Shown: positions 40,097 to 47,296 of the stretch, piece after piece | Layout of the letters: every line of letters starts with the position of its first letter | How positions within the stretch are numbered: position 1 is the stretch's first letter | Virus record (IMG/VR): IMGVR_UViG_3300033388_004609 | Location: 22,349-86,348 of that record | DNA length: 64,000 nt | Direction: 5' to 3' (one strand) | Origin: a virus | Program-made: the position numbers and the translations under genes | Notes under the pieces: generated by a model | Databases searched by the model: none | What the model was told of the DNA's origin: nothing | Seen by the model: the letters and a program-made list of their open reading frames with translations, nothing else

Positions 40097-40285
40097 ATGG
40101 AACATCTTTGTATTTGTAATAATTGCGGAAACATACTGTTTGATGAAAACCCACAAGTAGGTGCAAAATTACACCCAATAAAAGGAAACGAACTTCATAT
40201 GAAGCAAATAAAGGACGAAGTGACTGGAGAATATTTCTGGGCTTGTCCTATATGTGAAACAGATAATTTTTTAATGGATATTTAA
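40097..40285 (+). CDS. Small zinc-ribbon protein
   Basis: 62 residues with CICNNCG at the start and CPICET at ~54, a four-Cys zinc ribbon. Possibly a small regulator. Confidence 0.6.
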   Translation: MEHLCICNNCGNILFDENPQVGAKLHPIKGNELHMKQIKDEVTGEYFWACPICETDNFLMDI

Positions 40286-40351
40286 TAAAAAAATGCAAAT
40301 AAAATATATGAAAAAGTAATTTTATTTATAAACTTTAATATTTAATATATT

Positions 40352-40627
40352 ATGAAAGAAAAAATATTTAAACAATTAGATGAAATAGATCAAACTATTT
40401 CTGAATTAAAACATTTAATAAATCAATCAAATTTTCGTATTCCAACAATTTATTTAACAATTTATAAAGGAGTTATTGTCGAAGTACATGCAACCGAAAA
40501 AATTCTATTATCTATCCAGAATAGAGACAACTTGGAAAAAGTTGATAAAGATGATGTTACTGTTTGGGAACATATGATTGAGCAAGGTCTTAATTCAGGT
40601 GAACTTGTAAAAATTGATACACCATGA
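40352..40627 (+). CDS. Hypothetical protein
   Basis: 91 residues, helical first third (LDEIDQTISELKHLINQS). ATGA overlap with RadC gene. Confidence 0.5.
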   Translation: MKEKIFKQLDEIDQTISELKHLINQSNFRIPTIYLTIYKGVIVEVHATEKILLSIQNRDNLEKVDKDDVTVWEHMIEQGLNSGELVKIDTP

Positions 40628-41112
40628 ATAAAAAGGAAATGCTTAAACAAGCTAGAGATTGTTCCGTCATGTCTGTAGCTGATGTAGAATTACAGTATAC
40701 GAAACGAGAAGTTACAACGAAGTTGTTAAAAATTAGCAATTCACAAAACGTTCATAAATTCTTTATGGATAATTATTATAATTCATCTTCTATGTTAGTA
40801 AAAGAGTTCTTTTTTATAATACTTTTGAATAGAAGTAATAAAGTAGTTTCGGTGAATAAAATATCAGAAGGTGGTATCAATGGTACCGTAGTGGATATAA
40901 GACTTATTGTTTCAGCAGCGTTAATAAATTTATCTTCCAGTGTGATTGCAGTACATAACCATCCGTCAGGTAATAAGCATCCAAGTAAAAGTGACAAAGT
41001 AATAACGGATAAAATAAATAAAGCTCTTACATTAATAGATGTTAAATTATTAGATCATTTAATTGTAACAGAAGATTCTTACTATTCTATGGCAGACGAA
41101 GGAGACATTTAA
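40624..41112 (+). CDS. radC: RadC-like JAB1/MPN protein
   Basis: 162 residues. AVHNHPSGNKHPSKSDKVIT is the JAMM metalloprotease/hydrolase signature (HxH-PSG...SxxD), at ~117-136, on the normal RadC fold (LVKEFFFIILLNRSNKVV upstream). The N-terminal HhH part of bacterial RadC is missing, as in phage and plasmid forms. Metal-dependent, exact reaction unknown. Confidence 0.88.
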   Translation: MNKKEMLKQARDCSVMSVADVELQYTKREVTTKLLKISNSQNVHKFFMDNYYNSSSMLVKEFFFIILLNRSNKVVSVNKISEGGINGTVVDIRLIVSAALINLSSSVIAVHNHPSGNKHPSKSDKVITDKINKALTLIDVKLLDHLIVTEDSYYSMADEGDI

Positions 41113-41123
41113 AATAAATTATT

Positions 41124-41306
41124 ATGATAAACAATTATATACCAGAAGATCTTCTATGTGTAAAATGTAATGAACAACTAGAAGAAACAGATGAAGGAGA
41201 ATTTCACAATATGACATGGAGTACATATGTATGCCCAAAATGCGGAGAAATATATTCTGATGAACCAGATTATGATGTAATAACAGGTGGAATAGATGAT
41301 TATTAA
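41124..41306 (+). CDS. Small zinc-ribbon protein
   Basis: 60 residues with CVKCNE and CPKCGE pairs about 26 residues apart: a zinc ribbon in a very acidic protein. Confidence 0.6.
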   Translation: MINNYIPEDLLCVKCNEQLEETDEGEFHNMTWSTYVCPKCGEIYSDEPDYDVITGGIDDY

Positions 41307-41323
41307 TTAAAAACTTAAATAAA

Positions 41324-41641
41324 ATGAAAATCAAGTTTAAACAGTGGGAATGTAATGTATTTCCTACTTATTATAGTACTGGTTCTAAAATAAAAAGAAA
41401 AGCAATCGTATTAAAAGACGACGAAGGTGTTGTAACTACTGCAACAGTTAATATGCCTGGATATCCATGTGATGATGATCAAATATATGTAAAAAACTAT
41501 TCAGAAAATGAAGGTATGTTGCAAGCTCTTATTGATCATGAGTTAGTATTAGTAGAACCGGTTAATGAATTAAAAGCTGGTTTTGTAACAATACCATTGA
41601 TGACACTTACAACTAAAGCAATGAAATTATGGCAAGATTAA
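41324..41641 (+). CDS. Hypothetical protein
   Basis: 105 residues, beta-rich (KFKQWECNVFPTYYSTGSKI). Overlaps the next gene by 13 bases. Confidence 0.55.
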   Translation: MKIKFKQWECNVFPTYYSTGSKIKRKAIVLKDDEGVVTTATVNMPGYPCDDDQIYVKNYSENEGMLQALIDHELVLVEPVNELKAGFVTIPLMTLTTKAMKLWQD

Positions 41642-41859
41642 CTAAATTTGAAAAGAAATTATTTGCTAAAATACGTAAGTTTGCACAGTATCCTGATATG
41701 AACAGCCAAGGAGATAATATGTATGGATTTACTCCTTATGATAATGATCCCAATCATTGGGATGGCATGTGGAGATATAATGCTCAATCATACTTAGAAG
41801 AAAATTATCAATATATATTTTTTCTTGATACACAAAAAATTATTAATGCAACTATTTAA
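41629..41859 (+). CDS. Hypothetical protein
   Basis: 76 residues, basic start then aromatic, acidic (DPNHWDGMWRYNAQSYLEEN). No family. Confidence 0.5.
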   Translation: MARLTKFEKKLFAKIRKFAQYPDMNSQGDNMYGFTPYDNDPNHWDGMWRYNAQSYLEENYQYIFFLDTQKIINATI

Positions 41860-41861
41860 TT

Positions 41862-42107
41862 ATGGAATCTAAAAAAGCAGGAAAATTAAAAAGAAACCTT
41901 AACCTTAATTACCATTTTAATGCCCGTAAAGTACATGGAATATTAAAATTAAAAGATTGGAATTTGGTAGTTTTCGAACTTAATAACAAAACAGAAAAAA
42001 GAAGTCCGCTTATGAAATATAACTTCATGATCATGTTTGCAAAGAAAAACGAATGTGGACTGTTAATCGAAGCAACCGGAAGTATTCCTTATTATTTATT
42101 ATATTAA
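41862..42107 (+). CDS. Hypothetical protein
   Basis: 81 residues, basic (AGKLKRNLNLNYHFNARKVH), 2 bases from the previous stop. No family. Confidence 0.5.
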   Translation: MESKKAGKLKRNLNLNYHFNARKVHGILKLKDWNLVVFELNNKTEKRSPLMKYNFMIMFAKKNECGLLIEATGSIPYYLLY

Positions 42108-42121
42108 TCAAAAAAACTATT

Positions 42122-42427
42122 ATGAAAAAAGAAGATTTAGAAACAGGAAAAAAACTTCAATCAAGAATTGAGGAAATTAAAGCTAACATCAGTATAATTA
42201 GAGGAAATTATTACGATGAAATGGACGAAAAAATAAAAGAGAAAGTTAAGTACATTGACATTCTCGTTAACGGAAGCACCAATGAATTAAGAATTAGAAA
42301 AAGCGATTCATATTCTGAAAAAGCAAATACAAACATTGAATACCTTAACCAGTTGTACAGAGACAATGTATTAAGAACTCTCGAAGATTGTAAAGCAGAA
42401 TTGGAAAAAGAATTTGAATTATTATGA
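42122..42427 (+). CDS. Hypothetical coiled protein
   Basis: 101 residues from ATG 42122 (MKKEDLETGKKL); the frame opens earlier inside the preceding gene. Largely helical with coiled-coil character. No family. Confidence 0.5.
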   Translation: MKKEDLETGKKLQSRIEEIKANISIIRGNYYDEMDEKIKEKVKYIDILVNGSTNELRIRKSDSYSEKANTNIEYLNQLYRDNVLRTLEDCKAELEKEFELL

Positions 42428-42434
42428 AAATAAA

Positions 42435-43097
42435 ATGAAATTAATTAACCCTTATTTCGAAATTGAAGATTTTTGCGGGAAAAGAATAGTCCAGAGAATT
42501 GAAAAAGCAGGTAGGACTTGTTATAAATCCGAAAATAAAATAACAAATGATTCAGCAGAAAAATTTGCAGAGATGCTTATCGAGCGAAAACATGAATCCG
42601 TTCTTGAACATGAGAAAATTACGGTAAAAATAATTTGTGACAGAGGAGTTAGTCATGAATTAGTTAGACATCGAATTGCAAGCTTTTCTCAAGAAAGTAC
42701 GAGATATTGTAATTATTCTAAAGATAAGTTTGATAATCAATTAACTTTTATTATTCCATGTTGGTTTAACGATATTGAAGAAGGAGAGTTTACCAGTGTA
42801 ATAACAGCTCCTTCTATAGATCCTGAAATAATTTGGTTAAGAGCTATGTCATGGGCTGAAATAAGTTATAATAAACTTATTGGTAGAGGATGGGTTCCTC
42901 AACAAGCCCGTTCTGTACTCCCTAACTCTCTCAAAACAGAAATAGTTATAACAGCTAATCTTAGAGAATGGAGATTAATATTTAAACAAAGGACCGCAAA
43001 AGCAGCACATCCACAAATGAGAGAAATAATGCAACCTTTATTAAATAAATTTAAAATAAAGATTCCAGTAATATTTAATGACATAAATTATGACTAA
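42435..43097 (+). CDS. thyX: Flavin-dependent thymidylate synthase ThyX
   Basis: 220 residues from ATG 42435 (a TTG at 42414 also in frame). Makes dTMP from dUMP with FAD, NADPH and methylene-folate. The ThyX motif RHRIASFSQESTRY (RHRxxSxxxxSxR) is intact near residue 78. EHEKITVKIICDRGVSHELVRH and AAHPQMREIMQPLL also fit. It helps supply dTTP for an AT-rich genome. Confidence 0.95.
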   Translation: MKLINPYFEIEDFCGKRIVQRIEKAGRTCYKSENKITNDSAEKFAEMLIERKHESVLEHEKITVKIICDRGVSHELVRHRIASFSQESTRYCNYSKDKFDNQLTFIIPCWFNDIEEGEFTSVITAPSIDPEIIWLRAMSWAEISYNKLIGRGWVPQQARSVLPNSLKTEIVITANLREWRLIFKQRTAKAAHPQMREIMQPLLNKFKIKIPVIFNDINYD

Positions 43098-43335
43098 AGA
43101 ACAAGTAAATCATCCAGATCATTACAATCAATATCCCGTTGAAGTTATTGACATGATGTTAAAAATATTCGGTAGAGAAGCAGTATATCACTTTTCTCTA
43201 CTCTCAGCCTTCAAATACCGCATGAGAATGGGATTAAAGGATAATGTAGACTTACAAACAGATATTTCTAAAGAAGCCTGGTATCTTAAAATGGCTAAAG
43301 TTTATGAACAACCGGAACTTATAATTGAAGTTTAA
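43090..43335 (+). CDS. DUF3310 protein
   Basis: 81 residues. VNHPDHYNQYPVEVIDMM then AFKYRMRMGLKDN and the end KEAWYLKMA match DUF3310 (phage nucleotide-related, SaV-like). Overlaps ThyX by 8 bases, consistent with a nucleotide role. Confidence 0.88.
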   Translation: MTKEQVNHPDHYNQYPVEVIDMMLKIFGREAVYHFSLLSAFKYRMRMGLKDNVDLQTDISKEAWYLKMAKVYEQPELIIEV

Positions 43336-43345
43336 ATACAAAAAA

Positions 43346-43714
43346 ATGAAAAATAAAATATTATTAGAAGGATATATACATCTTCGATCAAATGAAGGAA
43401 AGTTCCCTTTCCCAACAATTACACAAGATATGACTATTGCATATATGCTAAAAGAAAGGAACAGCGTATCGAAATTATTTATCGGTATATCAGTATGTAG
43501 TAAAAAAGATCAATTCTGTAAAAAAATTGGAAGAGATATTGCACATGGAAGAATGCTAAAAAATCCCTATGGGACCGAAGAATTCAGTACAATAGATACA
43601 AATATTTTTAAGTCAGAAAAAGGAAGACAAAAACTTCATAAATTTATCTTCAATATGTATACGCCAGATACATCTGTGAATAAAATTAAAAAGTATATTT
43701 TTACGATAAGTTGA
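43346..43714 (+). CDS. Hypothetical protein
   Basis: 122 residues from ATG 43346 (MKNKILLEGYIH). Beta-rich with a Cys pair (SVCSKKDQFCKK). Followed by a long hairpin. No family. Confidence 0.5.
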   Translation: MKNKILLEGYIHLRSNEGKFPFPTITQDMTIAYMLKERNSVSKLFIGISVCSKKDQFCKKIGRDIAHGRMLKNPYGTEEFSTIDTNIFKSEKGRQKLHKFIFNMYTPDTSVNKIKKYIFTIS

Positions 43715-43731
43715 TAATTTTATAACATACT

Positions 43732-43812
43732 AAAGAAAAGGGGGAAGTATCATAATAATTTTCATAATTAATTGATAAGTAGTAAGTAACTTTATCCCTC
43801 TTTTCTTTTTTA
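43732..43812 (+). terminator. Terminator-like long hairpin
   Basis: AAAGAAAAGGGGGA pairs with TCCCTCTTTTCTTT (one G-U) around a ~48-base AT-rich loop, followed by T residues. The wide loop makes it less certain as an intrinsic terminator. Confidence 0.55.
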
Positions 43813-43826
43813 AAAAACGAAATATT

Positions 43827-44072
43827 ATGAACAAAAAATCAAAAGAATACACAACCCCTTACAAATATAAATATACACTAGATCCAAAGTTAGCAAAAGG
43901 GAAAAATCGAGCCTATATAATATATCACCGGGGATTTATAAAATTAGCACCTAATAATAAAATAACATGGTCAGAAGAAACACGTATAACTAGAAAACAA
44001 TTTAATGAGATAACTAAAGGTACTAAAGGGATTATTGAAGATAGTATTAAAGGTAATTTTTTAATGAAATAA
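43827..44072 (+). CDS. Small basic protein
   Basis: 81 residues, Lys/Thr/Tyr-rich (YTTPYKYKYTLDPKLAKGKN). One base before the next start. Confidence 0.5.
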   Translation: MNKKSKEYTTPYKYKYTLDPKLAKGKNRAYIIYHRGFIKLAPNNKITWSEETRITRKQFNEITKGTKGIIEDSIKGNFLMK

Positions 44073-44073
44073 T

Positions 44074-44319
44074 ATGGAAATAGCTTTAAATGTACATCCA
44101 GATAAATTTTTAGAAGATTATAAAATTGAAGTATATGATTCACTTGAAGAAGTATACTTTATTTGGTATTTAGAAGAGCTGTACTACAATCAATTTATTG
44201 ATAAGGTAACATACCATAACAATGATTTTAATCTATTTAACGGCCTGTGGGTACACACTAACGAGTTATTAAAAACGAAGATAAAGAAAAGAGAAAGACA
44301 AATACTGAAACCTATTTAA
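44074..44319 (+). CDS. Hypothetical protein
   Basis: 81 residues, acidic and aromatic then a basic end (LLKTKIKKRERQILK). No family. Confidence 0.5.
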   Translation: MEIALNVHPDKFLEDYKIEVYDSLEEVYFIWYLEELYYNQFIDKVTYHNNDFNLFNGLWVHTNELLKTKIKKRERQILKPI

Positions 44320-44401
44320 CACAGCTCTACATGCCCCACTAATCCCTTTCTGGAATAAAATCTCTTATATAGAGGTTAAAGCAGATTACGACAGAGATAA
44401 T

Positions 44402-44608
44402 ATGACAAGACTATTTAGAATTAATCAGAAGTGGGTATGGAAAGAATATAATATATTTGTACAACTCATTAAAATACCTTTATTCTTTAAAAATACTTTT
44501 ACTCCTAAGCGATACTTAAAACAAAACTACAGAAATGGTCAACGGAAAATTCATTACGAACCAGAAACCGCAAATAACTTTCTTAAGAGATTGCCTTACG
44601 GTAAATAA
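44402..44608 (+). CDS. Small basic protein
   Basis: 68 residues (VWKEYNIFVQLIKIPLFFKN). It overlaps the next gene by 74 bases in another frame, so its reality or end is less certain. Confidence 0.35.
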   Translation: MTRLFRINQKWVWKEYNIFVQLIKIPLFFKNTFTPKRYLKQNYRNGQRKIHYEPETANNFLKRLPYGK

Positions 44609-44921
44609 TGAAACAATAAAAACCGAAAACAAAAAACAGGATGAGATCCCGTTACTAACAGATGAAAACGGTTTTCAATATTATGAATCTTTACCTTATA
44701 ATTGGTACAAGTGTGAAGATTTTAAGAAATTCTATAATCAAAAGGATATAAATAAGCCATGGGGAAAAGGTAACGTAATACCCAAAATGGAAAAACCATA
44801 TCTTGTTTATAGTCCTTCCTCTGATGTATATTGGTACAGGGAAACGCATTCCAATACCAATTATTTAAAATTGTTGAAATATAAAAAGGATAAAAATGTT
44901 TTTACTAAGAAAGGAGAATAA
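44535..44921 (+). CDS. Hypothetical protein
   Basis: 128 residues, aromatic and charged (FQYYESLPYNWYKCEDFKKF). No family. A purine-rich AAGGAG follows before the next gene. Confidence 0.5.
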   Translation: MVNGKFITNQKPQITFLRDCLTVNNETIKTENKKQDEIPLLTDENGFQYYESLPYNWYKCEDFKKFYNQKDINKPWGKGNVIPKMEKPYLVYSPSSDVYWYRETHSNTNYLKLLKYKKDKNVFTKKGE

Positions 44922-44924
44922 AAT

Positions 44925-45131
44925 TTGAATAAAGCATTTATTATTAAATTTAATGATGAGCTGGGTAAGTATCAGATTAAGTCTGTCGATGTTGATACGG
45001 TAGCTAAAAATACTATCTTATTTGAAACCGAAGAAGATGCTGAAGGAGGTTATATAGTACAATTCCTTAAAGCAAAAGGTTCTAACAGAAATAAGTATTT
45101 TAGTAAACCATCTTTAGCTTATCAGGATTGA
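44925..45131 (+). CDS. Small hypothetical protein, TTG start
   Basis: 68 residues, TTG at 44925 preceded by AAGGAG at the right distance. Alpha/beta (AFIIKFNDELGKYQIKSV). Last gene of the rightward block; terminator follows at once. Confidence 0.55.
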   Translation: MNKAFIIKFNDELGKYQIKSVDVDTVAKNTILFETEEDAEGGYIVQFLKAKGSNRNKYFSKPSLAYQD

Positions 45132-45135
45132 TTTT

Positions 45136-45171
45136 AAAGGGTAGGAGCAAATCGCTCTTGCCCTTTTTTTT
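45136..45171 (+). terminator. Intrinsic terminator ending the rightward block
   Basis: AAAGGGTAGGAGC pairs with GCTCTTGCCCTTT (two G-U), then TTTTTTTT. Very stable. Confidence 0.93.
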
Positions 45172-45179
45172 CCACTAAA

Positions 45180-45210
45180 TTTGCAATTAAACTTTTATAA
45201 ATTATCTTTG
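45180..45210 (+). promoter_or_regulatory. Host-type promoter of a small RNA
   Basis: TTTG, 19 bases, TATCTTTG: full consensus. No protein gene follows; a terminator lies about 110 bases downstream. Confidence 0.82.
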
Positions 45211-45214
45211 TACT

Positions 45215-45326
45215 AATATTGTTCTTTCGAATATATGTTTCCGTACAAACATTAAGATACTTTTTTCGAGATGAAAGCTCTAAAGGCCTGACTTATGATG
45301 TACGGATCATTCGTTAGGCCTTTTTA
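45215..45326 (+). ncRNA. Predicted phage small RNA
   Basis: About 110 bases between a perfect promoter and a strong terminator. Stem-loop 1: ATGTTT, CCGTAC, AAACAT (45235-45252). Stem-loop 2 is the terminator AAAGGCCTGAC / GTTAGGCCTTT with an inner ATGAT/ATCAT stem. It contains only 6-codon ORFs. Target unknown. Confidence 0.65.
45282..45326 (+). terminator. Intrinsic terminator of the small RNA
   Basis: Eleven-base-pair outer stem (AAAGGCCTGAC/GTTAGGCCTTT), inner stem ATGAT/ATCAT, then TTTTT. Confidence 0.85.
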
Positions 45327-45613
45327 ATTTTACTACCATGCCATTCTATTAATTCTTCATCTTCTACAATCTATCATAGGCATAGGGATATGAAAAAGCT
45401 ACACTTCTGTTGAGAGAGCCTGGGTGGGTCAGATGTAATATTACTAATTTCTTTTTCTAATAGATCTTTTTCTTTTTTAGTTCTTATGTTTCTTCTGAAG
45501 ACTTGTTTCTTTCTTTCTTTTTTCTTTTAAAATAAATAATTCCAATTAATAAATACGTAAACTACAAAATAGAAAAGATAACAATTAAAATAATCATTTT
45601 TGTTTAATTTTTC
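45327..45613. other. AT-rich gap without recognised gene
   Basis: About 290 bases; one GC-richer patch (GAGAGAGCCTGGGTGGGTCAG near 45410, given as position) and pyrimidine-rich stretches. Nothing else seen. Confidence 0.4.
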
Positions 45614-45621
45614 TATATTTG
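45614..45621 (+). promoter_or_regulatory. Possible -7 box of a small gene
   Basis: TATATTTG, 5 bases before the ATG at 45627, the same layout as in the tRNA leader, but no good TTTG lies 19 bases upstream. Confidence 0.35.
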
Positions 45622-45626
45622 TAATT

Positions 45627-45776
45627 ATGAAATCAATTTATTGTGAAATAACCTGTATAGGAATACCAATTAGAAAATATCCAAGTGGAATTATAAGAAG
45701 TTGTGAATTTATCAAACAAGTTTCCAAAAGGAAAAGAACATGGAAAATTGAATTCGATTTACTATGTGCAAACTAA
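45627..45776 (+). CDS. Small basic protein at the convergence point
   Basis: 49 residues with three Cys and a basic middle (KQVSKRKRTWKIEF). It ends 16 bases before the stop of the leftward giant-gene region. Confidence 0.45.
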   Translation: MKSIYCEITCIGIPIRKYPSGIIRSCEFIKQVSKRKRTWKIEFDLLCAN

Positions 45777-45792
45777 ACTTCTGTAAAGATAC

Positions 45793-46683
45793 TTATCTCC
45801 ACTTATGTTGAAATTCAAGTAACCAATCAGGATTTACACTTTTAGCATTTGTAACTTTATTATGAAAATCATAGTAAGAAGCTAACCCGGGAATACTTTT
45901 CTTAAATTCATTCCATCCTCTTAAATCTCCCTTTTGTGTAAAAGCTCCTTCTTTGTTTCCTACGGCTATATCAGCTAAAGCAATATTTAGTTTAGTAAAT
46001 GCTGTTACCGCCTTATAACCTCTAGCTAATGAGACTGGTCGTGATGCAGATTCCAAAGTACGTAAAAGGTCTACCGGATTATATTGTTGAGTTAAATTAT
46101 CAACAAGGTACATCTTCCACCATTTTTTTAGTGTATCATCATCATCTTCGTCTCCAAACAATTTAAGATATGCTCCATAGAATATTGCTATTTGTCCTAT
46201 AACAATAAAAGCATCTATAATATTTTGTTTTTGTTCAGCATCTAATACACTCCATCGATAATTTCTCTTTGCTTTATTAAACGAAATAATAGTTAAAGCA
46301 GCATTAATAAACGTTTTCCATCTACCTTCATTTAATCTAGCAGTTCTTTCATAAACAGTTTCTCCTTCGTGTTTTTCATCAAGTTCTTTCCAATAACCAA
46401 GATCATATTCTAGTCTTTTCGAATGATAGGTATTTATAAGCAACCTGGGTAAATATTTCTTAAATTGAATAAAAGCTCTACCTATTGCATATATCTCGAT
46501 ATTAGCTGCCTCCTCTTTCCTGTAACCACCTTGCATTCTCTCATGAACTTTCTTCATCTTAGCTATCTCTTCTGATGTAAGTTCATTAATAGGTCTGTAA
46601 ATAGCTGATTTACCGGTACCGATCTTTTTTACCGGTACCGATCTTTTGGTATCCTCTTGGTGGTGCAACCCATTTGAGTTCAT
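45793..46683 (-). CDS. C-terminal segment of the giant protein, shifted frame (2)
   Basis: About 280 meaningful residues, from around 46630 onward (KIGTGKSAIYRPINELTSEE). It repeats the KIGTGK end of the preceding segment: the shift lies exactly at a 19-base tandem duplication. It contains amphipathic and hydrophobic stretches (AFIVIGQIAIFYGAYLKLFG) that suggest membrane contact. Removing one copy of the repeat joins it in frame to the 46610-47296 segment. The listed ATG at 46683 is probably not a real start. Confidence 0.7.
   Translation of the reverse strand: MNSNGLHHQEDTKRSVPVKKIGTGKSAIYRPINELTSEEIAKMKKVHERMQGGYRKEEAANIEIYAIGRAFIQFKKYLPRLLINTYHSKRLEYDLGYWKELDEKHEGETVYERTARLNEGRWKTFINAALTIISFNKAKRNYRWSVLDAEQKQNIIDAFIVIGQIAIFYGAYLKLFGDEDDDDTLKKWWKMYLVDNLTQQYNPVDLLRTLESASRPVSLARGYKAVTAFTKLNIALADIAVGNKEGAFTQKGDLRGWNEFKKSIPGLASYYDFHNKVTNAKSVNPDWLLEFQHKWR
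46610..46647. repeat. Perfect 19-base tandem duplication causing a frameshift
   Basis: Copies 46610-46628 and 46629-46647 are identical (TTACCGGTACCGATCTTTT). As 19 is not a multiple of 3, the second copy shifts the giant gene's frame. Confidence 0.93.
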
Positions 46684-47296
46684 GCACCCCTGTCTCTTTA
46701 TTAAATACTATATCATAACAATCCCATAAACTTTTACCTGTTTTTGGATGCTTTAAATAATGCATCTGAGCTACCATCGTAGTAAGAGACACATACTCTT
46801 CCGGTTTTGCGTGGAAAACATACATTGAAGATTTTGACATAGATTTATTCCTTGTTGAAAGCATGAATTTTCTGTTTGTCCATACATTAGGTAAAAACTC
46901 ACTAAAATATACCTTATCTGCAAACACATTATCAGCTATTTTAAAATCTATTGCATCTCCGTCAATATTAAGAAAGCTCGAAGCTATAGAACCTTTTAGG
47001 GCCTCTCTATAGGTAAGACTCCTAGCATGTAATCCATTACCACCACCTTGCATAGGCCTTAACCACATTATAGTAGAACTTGACCAATCAGTCATAAGGT
47101 CTATCACATTATCTACTTGTACAGCCTTTCCCATTATTCTTATTGGGTTACGAGAAGTTTTCATTCTCATTTTTCTATTAAGAATATCACTTATAAGTTT
47201 TTTCTCAAGAAAGTCTGCGGTATTTTCATACATAGGTTGCCCTTCTCCATCTTTCTGCATTCGCAACCAATGTTCTAAAGCTTTTCCTTGATGCAT
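46610..47296 (-). CDS. Segment of the giant protein, shifted frame (1)
   Basis: 228 codons, of which about 215 (QGKALEHWLRMQKDGEGQ onward) continue the giant protein. Deleting a single G (minus strand; C at 47294 on the plus strand) would let ...YKKYMDSVY run on into HQGKALEHW. Contains PMQGGGNGLHARSL and no catalytic motif. Either the gene is truly broken, or there is an assembly error or frameshifting. Confidence 0.7.
   Translation of the reverse strand: MHQGKALEHWLRMQKDGEGQPMYENTADFLEKKLISDILNRKMRMKTSRNPIRIMGKAVQVDNVIDLMTDWSSSTIMWLRPMQGGGNGLHARSLTYREALKGSIASSFLNIDGDAIDFKIADNVFADKVYFSEFLPNVWTNRKFMLSTRNKSMSKSSMYVFHAKPEEYVSLTTMVAQMHYLKHPKTGKSLWDCYDIVFNKETGVHELKWVAPPRGYQKIGTGKKDRYR

Noticed and set aside
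45380-45440. Group I intron-like GC patch near the convergence point
   Set aside because: No paired P, Q, R, S elements or flanking exons could be made out.
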